Positions 9,196 through 19,653 of a DNA stretch of 24,056 nt are shown here, piece after piece. The stretch covers positions 5,031 through 29,086 of the forward strand of contig JAHBMJ010001552.1 of assembly GCA_018398765.1 (NCBI GenBank), in the 5' to 3' direction. The translations under genes were made by a program, and so were the position numbers. The notes below the pieces were generated by a model. The model was not told where the DNA came from. It was given only the letters and a program-made list of their open reading frames with translations, and did no database searches. Position 1 is the first letter of the stretch, and the number at the start of each line of letters is the position of its first letter. This stretch comes from Chromera velia. Taxonomy: Eukaryota > Sar > Chromeraceae.

Positions 9196-10848
9196 ATGGA
9201 TGACCTTCACGTGGTCCCTTCCGACTGGTATTCTTTCGGGCGATCCGAGCACGGCGAGATTGGGCGGCCTCTGGTCCCAGGGAGAGATGGAGAGGCCTCT
9301 GTAATTGCAAGGTGCAGTGCAGTGCCTGGTCGCCTCTCTTTTCGTGCAGGGTCAGTCTGAACAACACAGCTCAGTATTTGACCCTCTGATATGTTGTTTG
9401 CATCTTTTGAACTGTTGCATCTGTTGCAGCTCCAAGGAATTGGACGTGGTCTCGGTCTCTTGTGGAGCTTTTCACAACTTGGCACTAACACGAGACCGCC
9501 GTGTGTTCGGTTGGGGCCTCGCAGACTCTGGTCAGCTCGGACGGGTTCCGAAAAAAACAACGGTAGTAACACCAGTCAAGGTTCAAAGCGTGGCTGGGAA
9601 GAGACGGAGTGCGCGTAAAAGTGCCTCGGATGTTTTCGTGTTCCGTCGGGGTAACGCTGAGGTTTTGGATGTTTCGTTTGTCTCCCGACGGCTCGGCCTC
9701 CTTCCCCCGTCTTCCCCATCGTCGTCAAAGGAGGAGACGGCAGTGGACACGTCCGAAGTCCAGGTCCCCGCTTGTGCCAGTGATGAGCTCTGCCTGGCTC
9801 TGAGTGCCGGGGCCTCGTTGCATGTTGGTCCATCGCGAGGGGGGGAAGAAAAGGAGGTGGGGTTGGAGAAGGAGACGGGTAAAGGGGGAAACGAAACGGG
9901 CCACGGAGGGCAGGGGGAGGCAGCAGAGAAAGAAGAAAAAGGGGAGCAGAAGCCTCCACAGGCAGCAGCGGACGTCCCTTCTTCATCTTCTTCTCCCTCA
10001 CCGGCTCCAGGTGTGCCCCGTTCAAGTGCCGCTGCCTCTGCCTCTCTTTCTCTGTTCCCTTGTGAGTTCGAAAAGCTCCGAGAACAAGAAGAGGAAGCCA
10101 AGAAAGAAGATGAGAGGCAATCCTTGAAGGAGACGGACTTGTGGATAGGTTCCTTTCTAACAGAGGAAGACGAACCCCCCCCAGAGGGCCCGTCGTCCCA
10201 CAGTAGACCAGAGCCGCTTCTCCTTTTTAGAGACCTGCACATCCCCCCACTTCCCTATTCAGTCCGCAGATACGCACAAGCGCATGAGATCCAAAGAGCT
10301 ACCAGCAGCCATTCCGCTTCCTCGCATATGCACAGAGTGAGAGACGAAGAAAGTGTGGCATTCCTAGAGCAACCGCAGTTGCTCCCTTTCTTCTCAGAGG
10401 CCACATCTGTCTCGGCGGGACGCACACACTCCCTGATCTTCTCTACAGGCCCAGCAAACAGCACGGGCCACGGCATGTCCCAATCTGCCTCTGCCGGGTT
10501 TCCTTCTCTCTCTGTGAGTACAGGGGGAAAAAGGGTCGATCCGGGGGAATCTCTGCTTCGGGGTGTCTGGAAGGCGGGGGTTTTGCAGGGGGAGGATGCA
10601 GAAAGGAGTGCGGCGATTGGCGACTCGAAAACCACGGGGGGGGACAGAGAGAAAGAGAGGGAGAGGGAGAAAGACCCCTCTCTTGCTGGAGCAATTGAGA
10701 TGACAGTCAGGGTCAGTCCGTGAGCAGATGTGCTTCTCTCATTGCTCTTCTCTCAACATGCATTTTCTTTGCCTCAGATTCCTTTCTCTTTTTTTGTTCG
10801 TTCGTTCCTTCTTTCGTTCGTTCGATGTGTGTGTCTGTGTCTGTGTCT

Positions 10849-10890
<42 letters not shown>

Positions 10891-13444
10891 GAGAGAGAGA
10901 GAGGATGGGAGACTTACGGCGACAGGCGTTTTCTCAGTACCCCTGGGAACACGAAGCTCAGCTGCGTAACAAAAGTCTTTGTATTGCCAGTTTGCTTCCT
11001 CCCTTCTATGCCTGGACAGCAGGGCAACCATTGAAAAGAGGCATTTATTTATTTTTTCCTTCTGCTGCATCGTTTGTGTAGATGTTTGAGTGACTCAGTG
11101 TCTTCGTTTGCTTCTCCATTCCATCAATGCAGGGAGAGCACAAGAAGGACAGAGGGCAACCAACTCTTGCACGATTGCCGGGTGATGCCTCTTTCTCTTC
11201 TTCCCCTTCTCTTACCGTCTCTCTCGGCCCCTCTTCTAGCGGAAGTTCTTTCGCGTGGGGGAAGGGGGATCCCTCTCTTCTGACTCTGACCTGTGCCTCA
11301 TCTGCCAGCTCTGGATTTGGCAGTACCCCGGAAAGTGCCGCTGCGGCTGCAGAGAGGCAGTGGGTGTCTGGGCTGGGAGAGGGAAGAGGGAAGGAAGTAA
11401 GGGGAAACAACGAAAAGGACAAGGACAAAAAGAAGGATACACGAGAACAGAAGGAGAAGGGTGGGGACGCTGCTGCGGTTTGTGAAGTTCAAAAAGTTAA
11501 AGGGGAAGCGTTGGGAGACGCAGAAAAGCGAGAAGAGCACGAGAGAAGTCAGGTTGTCAAAGAAGGAGCTTTGAAGGAAGAAAACGCAGAATCGTACTCA
11601 CAGGGACCATCCCCATCCTCAGCTACTTCTCCCCCCCCTTCCTTTTTGTTCTCACGTCTCGTGCCTCATCCTTTTTTTCTCTCCCAAAGGATCGCTGTGA
11701 AATCCCTGGCGACTGGAGCTTCTCACGTCCTTGGAATAGACAGAGGTTCTGGAGGCGTGTGGGCGTGGGGGTGGGGGGAGTACGGTCAACTTGGGATCGG
11801 AAAGCTTGGTTCAAGCTCTGTTGTGCGTGTGTCTCCCTGCAAGGTTGAGGGACTCATGGAGATTATTCAGGTTGGCGGAAGAGGAAGAGAGAGGCAGGAA
11901 AGAGAGGCTGGGTGGAAGGACGTGCAGAAGATAGAAGGAGGGAAAGCGAGACAGCGATGTGAAATGCCACTCCACAATTTTTTCCTTCAAGTGCCGTCTC
12001 TCCCATGTTCTCCTCGTTTCTTTCTGCAGATGGGGCAGTCGGAAGGGAGGGAGGTATTCGTGTGCTCATGATATGATGCACTCACTATTCGTTCTTCTTC
12101 TCTTGCAGGTCGCTGCGGGCACAGCGCATTCGATTGCGCTTCGGTCGGACGGCTCTGTTTTTGTGTGGGGTTCCAATAGAAGAGGACAGCTGGGGCTCGG
12201 GTGGTGGCCCTCCTCTTCTTCTTCTTCTTCTTCTTCTGCAGCAGCTGCAGAGGCGGGAGACGGGAGCGAGGAGACGGCGAAGAAGGAGAAGGAGGGAGAG
12301 AAGGTGGAGAGACGTGTTTCTCTTCCCTTCTGTCCATTGGAGGATTTTGTAGAGTCTCTGCCTGCAGAGGGGGGAGAAGGAAAGGTCCCGATGGTCCTTG
12401 GGACAGCCAAGCCGTGTCCTGTGACTGCACTACAGCCTCTGGTGGTGTCTGCAGTTGCGTGCGGGGCCTTCCACTCCGCTGCGTGCACACGCGACGGGAG
12501 GGTCCTCTGCTGGGGCCAGGGGAATTACGGCCAGCTTGGGTTTACTCATGACCCTGCAGTCAAAGGTTCGTAGATAGGGAGGGACTGTGATGCCTGAGAA
12601 TATTCATAGAAGAGACGGTACTGCATGGGATGAATGGCGATGGCAGAGAGGAGATTCTATTATTTCTCGGAGTACACCTATTTGTTGTGCTATTGTGCTG
12701 CTTTATCCGGGTCTTCACCACCCCACCCCCTTCCCTTTCTTTTTTGAACTCTTCTCCCATGCATTCGACTGGCTGCAGGGTCCCTCGTGCTGATCGCCTC
12801 CAACAGAAACAGACACCCACTCAGAAAGGCCCGGTGGAGGTGGCTGGCGACTCAGCAACAGCGGCAGGGGGCGCAGCAAAGCGCTGCAGGTACAGGTGCA
12901 GAAATCGGCTGTTCGGGGCCGTCTCCTTTGTCTCCTCCAGGACTTTTGAGTCCATCTTTTGGTGGAGACAGTGAGAGGAGGGGGCAGACGGAGACAGACA
13001 AGCGGACAGGCAGCAAGGGCAGGGGAAAGACAACCAAGGGGGGTTGGGGGAGACGGCGGAGCAGAGAACTGCATTCGCAGGGCGGCCGTCCGGCTCTTGA
13101 CCCCTTCTCTCTTTGGATTCAGGTGCGTCCTCTGTTGGTCTATTTGTCTTCAGGGCGGCGATTCCTCTTTATGGAAGCAGATGCAGATTTGCATTTCGTT
13201 TTTGTCCTTCAATTATCACTCTCTGCGCATTCGTCGTTGCGCTGTGCGTCAACTCGAGGTTTTCAGTGGCGGAGTCAATTGTGGAATGCGTGCGCGCGTG
13301 CCGAAGAGATGTTTGTCCGAATGGGAAAGAGCTGACAGGAAGGCATGAGATGAGATGAGATGAGATGAGATGAGATGAGAGAATTCTGTCCAACAGTGCG
13401 TTGAGGTCAACAAGATTGGAGGCTTGCTTGTCTGCCTGTCTGCC

Positions 13445-13476
<32 letters not shown>

Positions 13477-14234
13477 CCTTTGTCTTTGTTGCTTTCTTTC
13501 CTTTTGTCTATTGTGTCCATGAAGAAACGAAGCGAGAAGAAGAAACATATAGTCTGTCTGTCTGTCTGTGTGTGTCTATGTGTTTGTCTACCTGTCTGTA
13601 TGAAGAGGAGAAGGGAAAGAAACCATTCAGTCTGCATAAAGAAAAAGAGGGAGAAGAAGAAACACATGGTCTATCTGTCTCTGTGTGTGTCTGTGAATCG
13701 GCTCCTTTCTATTGTACGTGTGCATGCAGGCCTTCCCTCGCCTTGTTTCTTCGATGACTGGGCTGAGAGTAGAAGGAGTTGTTTGCGGATCCTACCACAC
13801 AGTCGTCCAGGTGAGGGGGGCGGAGCTTTCGTTGGCTGAAATTCATTTTCTCTTCCTCCCTCTCCGTTGCACTCCTCCTTCCTTGTTTCCTTCTTCGATG
13901 GCCTCTTTCTCTGTCAGAGAGCTCGTTTTTCTTCCTTTTTTGAACAGGTTTCTGGGGTAGCCGAAGATGTCGACTAAAAGGTCTGTCTTGTTCATAGAGG
14001 CCGACATAGCAACGTCAAGAGACATCGCCCGTTCCCCTCCTTTCGTCCTCGTCTGCACATGCAGGTGGAGAGAGGGGGTGAGGCCTCCGTGGCTCCCATT
14101 GCTGAGGTCCTCCTGCCCCCCCCTGGTTGGACCTCCACTCTCTTCCCTCAGAGGGGAGGCAACATCGATATCGTGACGGTCAGTCGGGAAGTGAGACCGT
14201 GAGAAACAAACACACACACATACACACATACACA

Positions 14235-14284
<50 letters not shown>

Positions 14285-16639
14285 TGACGAGATCAGCGAA
14301 TGTATTCCTTCACTTTTTTTTCCTTCCTTTCCTCGATTCGGTTCGCCAGCATTCTGAGCCTGCACGGGAAGGTTTGCAAACAAATGCGAAGACGTACGGA
14401 ATCCCCACGAAGTAGCAATGCATTGGCTTAGACTAAGCTGACTGCCTGACTGTCTGTCTGTGTGCAGTCGTTTGTGGAGGGGGGCAATGCGATTGGTCGT
14501 TGGTTTTCGAAGGCTTTCTCCTCCTCTGCGGCCTCCAACGGGAGCGCGTTGGCATCGGGGGGGGGCGTTCTGGCCTCCTCGGGGGGGCGTGACAGGGCAG
14601 GTGCGGGTGGATCTGGTTCGCTCTCAAGGAGTGTGCGCGGTTTGATTTTGAACAGAAAGGACCTGTGGCCTGTGGAAAGTGAGAGGGAGACGGCGTCGGT
14701 CCTTCGGGACATCCTGGGGGCAGTTGCCTCCGAGATGAGACTGAGCAGGCCGCTTCGGAGGTTGTCGGGGCCGTCTCTTGAGGCAGAGGGAGGGAGAGGA
14801 CCTTTGCAGAGAGAAGGGGTGCCTTCAGGGTGTGACGATCGAAAAGAGGGTAGAGGAGATTTGACTTCCTCTTCCTTGTCTTTGAGTTTCAATTTGTGGT
14901 TTTCGCTTGGTCCTTCGTGGAGGCAGGACGAGAAGAGGGTAGAGAGCCTCAGACAGTCTCTGGTTGCAGACCCTTCCCTCGCGTCTCTTCATGTATTGGC
15001 AAGTGGGCGAACGTGGTTGCGAGCTGAGGCAATGGACCTGATTCAAGGGATTCTGCCTTCTGAGGCCGGATTTGTCTCTCTGGTCTTTGCCCAGCATGCG
15101 AGAAGACGGCAAGTAGCGGAAGGAAAGAGAAAGGGAATTGGAACTGCCATCGTGACGAAAGTGGCGGCAGGGGCTGTAGGAGGGGGGCGCTTGCCTTCTC
15201 CCACCATTCAGCGCCCATTGCCGGTAGGTCTGTGAGAGAAGCATCAAGGGGATAAGCGGGTTCTGCAGCCATTTGGTCTACTTTGTTGTGCTTGTTGGTG
15301 TTGAATCGCATTGTCTTTACGTAAAGTGTTTTGCGTTATACCCATCCTTCACGTGAAGCTGATGTCGTATGCGATCTACATGTAGACTTTTCATTCCCTT
15401 TTTGTTTTCCTTCATGGTCTTCTGTCTCTCTGCCTGTTTTCTCTGCAGCCTGTGCCTGTTCTCTGGGACACTGTCGACTTTGTTGCCTACCTGGCGATGT
15501 TGGATGATGAGGGGGGGGCACTGGGGACAGATGGACCGGGAAAGCTCTTTACTGCCGTGTCCGGGTTTGTAGTAGGATTGGAGAAGATTGACAAGGGGGG
15601 GGAGAAAAGGAAAGTGGAAGAAGGGGTAGGAGACAAGAAATCGTTGATGAAGGAAGGAAAGTGGGAAAATCATTTGAGGACTCGGTGTATTCCCCGACCT
15701 GCGATGAAGAAGGAGGGCGAGGTACTGGTGGGAGAGGCCCTGCGTCGGGCCGCTGGGGTGAGTGACTTGCTGCAGGAGGGGGGGGGAGAGGTAAAGGCAG
15801 TGGTTGAGTTGGAGAGAAAAATTGCAAGGGGCGAACGTCGGGCTCTGGGTCAGTATTTCCGTTCGATTCCCGACTTTTTTCCCATGAGCTCTGGGTTTAA
15901 CAACCAACTTGGGCTGGAGCCTGCGTCGTCTGCCCTTGCAGACACGCCCCAAGATGACGTTCCTCAGGGTCTGGCGGGGGTTGAAGAGGAGAGGAACTTT
16001 TGTAGAGCATGGAAGTTGGAGGCTGAAAAGGAGAGTGTGGGGGTAGGTCATGTTAGAGCGATAGAGGATGGAACAGTAACAGAAGAGGGGGGGGCAGTGA
16101 AGGAGAAGGAGAGAGATGAGAAAGAGGTGAAGGGAGAAGACCCAACGCCGTCAACATCCTCCTCAGCGGGTTTGGGTTCAGACACGCAAGATGGGGGGGG
16201 GAAATCTCCAGGGGCTTGGGGGGAATCAGATGCCGTCTCTCGGCCGCACTCCTCCGCAGAAGAAAAAACAAAATCGGACAATGCGATTGCAAGTGTCCGA
16301 AATGAAGGTGACAATGGTGTTTCGGGGCCAGAAGTGAAAGTGGGTGTTCTTCCTCCCCCTGCCTCTTCTCCTGGTGTTATTGCAAAGAGTTCGATGGGAG
16401 GGTTTCCCCTTGCCTCCTCGGGTGCTGCACAGCTTTTTGAAGAGATCCCCGCAGAGTTCCTCTTTCGGACATGTAAAGGGGCGATCGGTCTTGCAAAGCG
16501 GGAAGGTCTGATTACTTACACAGACTCCTTTCACTTCCTGGATACCTGTTGCTCTGGAGAGCCCACAAACAATGAAGAGATGGAAGCACTCAGAGACGCG
16601 TTCTTCTGTGCAGATAGCCCCGATGGGGTTGTGACATAA
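9196..16639 (+). CDS. Giant RCC1-repeat protein (9 exons, about 1,696 aa)
   Basis: Proposed exons: 9196-9311, 9430-10711, 11133-11870, 12109-12565, 12779-13122, 13730-13810, 14065-14190, 14468-15223 and 15449-16639; all junction phases agree. RCC1 proteins form beta-propellers that bind chromatin or act as exchange factors or ligase scaffolds. Six repeats are visible as a W/F-G...GxLG strand followed by a CG/AGxxH strand: YSFGRSEHGEIG with CGAFHNLAL (about 12-58), FGWGLADSGQLG with SAGRTHSLIF (65-76, about 365), SSFAWGKGD with ATGASHVLGI (about 505, 660), VWAWGWGEYGQLG with AAGTAHSIAL (about 680, 715), FVWGSNRRGQLG with ACGAFHSAAC (about 730, 830), and CWGQGNYGQLG with VCGSYHT (about 847, 998). 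Long Ser/Glu/Lys-rich inserts split several blades. Residues from about 1010 onward match no family I know. The start follows an in-frame stop at 9163. Uncertain points: exon 5 (Arg-rich), and the exon 7 donor (14178 is equally in phase, giving four residues fewer). Confidence 0.78.
10826..10903 (+). repeat. (TGTGTC)n(TG)n(GA)n in RCC1 intron 2
   Basis: A compound microsatellite inside the intron 10712-11132, preceded by a TTCGTTCG run. The frames it opens are not coding. Confidence 0.85.
13344..13481 (+). repeat. (GATGA)n and (CTGT)n tracts in RCC1 intron 5
   Basis: A pentanucleotide GATGA array runs from about 13346 to 13380 and a CTGT array from about 13427 to 13477, both within the intron 13123-13729. 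A further CTGT/TG cluster lies at 13552-13600. This is the longest intron of the gene (607 bp), apparently lengthened by these arrays. Confidence 0.85.
14208..14283 (+). repeat. (CA)n(GA)n tract in RCC1 intron 7
   Basis: A CA tract, interrupted by TACACA, passes directly into a GA tract. It lies just inside the intron that begins at 14191 (or 14179). Confidence 0.9.
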
Positions 16640-17384
16640 AATGCACGTTCAATAGTCTGAATTATGCAGTAAATGAGAACGTGTCACAGGTGTTGCCAGT
16701 GGCGTAGACACTTACAATCGGTGGCCAACAATGACTCACGATTTTTTTAAAAAAAACCAAATTTTATAACTTTTTTTATTTTTTTTCTTTCATAAATACT
16801 AGCTGTATTAAGATGTTTTATTAAAGTAGTATAGCATAGTATTGATGTTCCGCGGTTTGCCCGCGGTCCACTGCCGGAGGTCGGCTTACTACACCATGTT
16901 TTAATTATCTATATTAAATCTGTATGGTCATATTCTTTATTTTAATTTTTAATTAGATTTTCAAGTTATGAATGATATATTGAATGTAATGCGCCAGCTA
17001 GTGCGTCAGACTGCCGTCAGTGGCTATTTTTATTTGACCATATATATACTTGCCGACTCCGGAACCTAGTCCAGAACGCTAGACGGAACACAGCCCAAAC
17101 GCTGGAGGCGGCTAGACGGGCTTAGTCACGGGCTAATAACGATGGCAATGCTAGTAGCAATGATAGCCAGAATCATAGCATATAAGATTGATTATCGTTT
17201 TTGAAATTTCTCAGGCTCTTTCAGCCTGGGCTATCCTAGGATTAAAGTTTTTAAACCGTTTTTTAATAATTAATAAATTAGTCTGTTTTTCCAGTTTTTT
17301 TGTTGAATATAAATAAAGTTTCGAGTAGTTTCTAGTAAAGTCTCTTCTAGAGTCTCTTAGACTTTCTCGCGGAGACTCAGACTC
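16640..17384. other. AT-rich intergenic DNA between convergent genes
   Basis: No gene is supported between the end of the RCC1 gene and the microsatellite upstream of the PGES2-like stop. It contains a perfect stem CCGCGG-TTTGC-CCGCGG near 16851-16867 and a GC-richer island at 17050-17170 that resembles, in reverse orientation, sequence at the end of the window. Confidence 0.5.
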
Positions 17385-17412
17385 TCACACACATATACAT
17401 ACACATACACAT

Positions 17413-17466
<54 letters not shown>

Positions 17467-17625
17467 TCTGTGTGTGTGTGTGTGAGAGAGAGAGAGAGTG
17501 TGTGTGTGAGTGAGAGAGAGAAAGAGAGAGAGTCTCTCTCTCTGTGTGTGTGTGTGTGTGTGTGTGTNGGGAGAGGGAGAGGGAGAGAGGGAGAGGGAGA
17601 GGGGGGGGGAGGGAGGGAGAGAGCC
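17385..17625. repeat. Composite dinucleotide microsatellite with ambiguous base
   Basis: The tract runs (CA)n, (GA)n, (TG)n, (GA)n, (TC)n, (TG)n and then GGGAGA-type units. The window's only N is at 17568, at the boundary between TG and GGGAGA. CA followed by TG, and GA followed by TC, can pair within one strand, which may explain an assembly or read break there. Confidence 0.9.
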
Positions 17626-18045
17626 AAGGAGAGAAACGGCGAAGGAGCAAGACAGCAACAGAGACACTCAGACGGACACAGAGACGGAGAAGCGTTGCAT
17701 CCCTAGTTGCATCCACACTACAGATGCATGTATGCAGGGTCGAAACCTTCTGCATGAGTGAAGCAATCACAGCGGAAAGGTACCAATTATCCTACAAACA
17801 CCTCATTGAGATACAAATGAACTAATAGATCTTCAGCAACTGTCAATCGACAAAATGACAAATGTTCTCACGAACACGGCACCAACCACAAACGTGGCGC
17901 ATGAATGATAATGCCCTTGTCTAGAAATTGAAAAATGATAAACACTCAATCGAGCAGTCAAGCACTCCAATATCTTCAATCGATCAGTACCCGAATTCGC
18001 CAGACTTCTCTTTCTCACTGCTTCCCTCACGCAGTCTGTTGAACT
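17626..18045. other. 3' flank of the PGES2-like gene
   Basis: About 420 bases with no open frame of note. This is presumably the 3' untranslated region and terminator zone of the minus-strand gene; no clear polyadenylation signal was assigned. Confidence 0.5.
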
Positions 18046-19014
18046 TCACCTGTGTCCAACAGCTTTTGCCACTTTCTCATACCACTCCTTCAAGCTGCCG
18101 TCTCCAAATTCCATCACGTCCTTGTGAGTCTCCAGGCCCTCAATTGACCTCAGGGAAGAGTACACCGCAATGTCCGCAAAAGAAGGCGACTCCCCTTTCT
18201 TGATGAACCCCACACCCCCACTCTTTCCCTCACCCCCTAGTGCCTTTGTGACCGTCCCTAGTGCCTCCATCAGTGCACCCCTTTCGTCCTCTATCTGGTA
18301 TTTCTTCTTCAATTTCCCTTGAGCCATCCACATGGCTGTCGCACCCAACCACTGGCTTCCCATCTTGTCCCAAAAGGAAAAGGAGGGAACCTTGTTGACG
18401 TAAGAAAAGGCCTGGAAGGACTCTGAGAAAGACCGCGTGATGTTCGGAAACAACAACACAGACAATTTCTGGTCCACCCACCTCTCCCATTCTTTGTCCT
18501 CCTCCTCATAGAAACCTGGAGGAGACGGGATGACAGCTCCGGGACCACTCCCTCCTGGAGAGACGGAAAGGAGCTCTGCCAGGATGCGGGAGGAATCCAC
18601 TAGAGCCTTTTCTGTCCCCACAAGCACCACCGGAACCTTCATGTAAGGTTTTCCTTTCTTCTCGTCTAAAGGCAGAATGTCACTCAGCTCTTTGAGCTCC
18701 TTCTTTGACAGTGGATTCACTTCTTTCACTTCATAAGAGACCTTAAGAAAATCGAGCACACTCTTGATCTTGTTGCAGAAGGGACAAATGCTGTACTGCA
18801 AAAGAGTCAGAGGGGGGGGTGCGGAGGATGCTTTGCATGATCCTGCAGTCGCTGTGCTGAAGGCAGGCGACGATCTGCAAACGAAGCTTCTACGCATCAG
18901 GCTTGTCACAGCGAGACGGCCGATGCTCGAGGGAGATCGCAGACCAACACTCAAGGCCAGTCGCCTCGCTGTGTTGAAAACAGAGGAAGACATGGGAAGG
19001 CAGCGAAGTGGCAT
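18046..19014 (-). CDS. Prostaglandin E synthase 2-like GST/glutaredoxin-fold protein (322 aa, no introns)
   Basis: A single open frame. Residues 1-58 are rich in Arg, Ser, Ala and Leu with no acidic residues, as in a mitochondrial presequence. A glutaredoxin-like N-terminal GST domain follows: LTLLQYSICPFCNK with the CPFC redox pair at 77-80, then KVPVV with the cis-proline at 128 and the DSS glutathione-contact position at 140-142. The C-terminal helical domain (about 165-322) carries family features: WERWVDQKLSVLLFPN, LGATAMWMAQGKLKKKY and SFADIAVYSSLRSIEGLE. This matches membrane-associated PGES-2 (PTGES2). In animals that enzyme can isomerise PGH2 or, with haem and glutathione, break it down; in protists its physiological substrate is unknown, so the name describes the family only. 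The first ATG is at 19014, with a second in frame at codon 8. The gene diverges from COQ5 across 639 bp. Lack of introns contrasts with its neighbours. Confidence 0.9.
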   Translation of the reverse strand: MPLRCLPMSSSVFNTARRLALSVGLRSPSSIGRLAVTSLMRRSFVCRSSPAFSTATAGSCKASSAPPPLTLLQYSICPFCNKIKSVLDFLKVSYEVKEVNPLSKKELKELSDILPLDEKKGKPYMKVPVVLVGTEKALVDSSRILAELLSVSPGGSGPGAVIPSPPGFYEEEDKEWERWVDQKLSVLLFPNITRSFSESFQAFSYVNKVPSFSFWDKMGSQWLGATAMWMAQGKLKKKYQIEDERGALMEALGTVTKALGGEGKSGGVGFIKKGESPSFADIAVYSSLRSIEGLETHKDVMEFGDGSLKEWYEKVAKAVGHR

Positions 19015-19653
19015 GAATATCAACTACTTAGTGAATGCTTCCGCACTTCGAGGCGCTGTGTGTCTTTGAAGCGCGATTCGGAGGAGACAGAGAGACGGTT
19101 CAGTGTGAAAGTGCACAAAGCACCCCAGTTACTGGAGGATGAAAAAACAATTAACTCGGTCAACGTTTTTCCTCTACTGGAAACGGAGGCACAGAGCCGC
19201 CACTGCAAGGTATATAGGTGGTCTGACACTTGGGGGTCGGATTGGATGGAGGTAATCGGATCATGATTCGGATGCAGACGGGAGGGGATCCTGGCACTGA
19301 GTCAGTAAGTGACTGCAAGTCTGCAAAGAGACGGCCGCGAGACGCGCGGAGGCGCGGGCCCCGTAATTCGTTTTTTTCCTCTTTTCCAGCCCCTCGCACT
19401 CGCACACCAGGTTCTCAGGTCAGGCGATCCAATGATCAACTGGCTCAGAAGCAATCTTCCCGTCGGATCGAACTCGTCGTTCCGTCCGCAATGTGGACTG
19501 CAGAGGTGGAAAGAGCACCTGTTGGTACCGCGCCTGTGCCGTTCACCTGTCTGTGTCTGCGTTTTGGTATGGACCGTTCGTGAAGAAGAAAAAAAAACTT
19601 TGAACCCTTTGTCCATCTGTCCTGACAGTCTCCCCCGACAAAAATTCTGGACG
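19015..19653. promoter_or_regulatory. Divergent promoter/leader region of PGES2-like and COQ5 genes
   Basis: This 639-bp spacer must hold promoters for both genes. On the plus strand the COQ5 frame is open upstream of the chosen start, and a possible leader intron lies at 19305-19389. No sequence-specific factor site could be assigned. Confidence 0.4.
19305..19389 (+). other. Possible 85-bp leader intron of COQ5
   Basis: It begins GTAAGTGAC, the best consensus donor in the window, and ends in a pyrimidine tract plus CTTTTCCAG. If spliced, the frame from ATG 19263 joins the COQ5 frame without a stop, giving a longer N-terminus. It may instead be a 5' untranslated intron, or not used at all. 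Confidence 0.4.

Noticed and set aside
13930-14064. Additional RCC1 exon after an acceptor-like GAACAG at 13947
   Set aside because: All three frames stop within about 80 nt, and skipping it preserves phase between exons 6 and 7.
14350-14375. Small extra exon between RCC1 exons 7 and 8 (after TTCGCCAG)
   Set aside because: Its only good donor leaves the wrong phase for exon 8, and the acceptor lacks the TGCAG seen elsewhere.
16694-16712. hAT-like terminus CCAGTGGCGTAGACAC
   Set aside because: It resembles known hAT ends, but no inverted partner or target duplication was found downstream.
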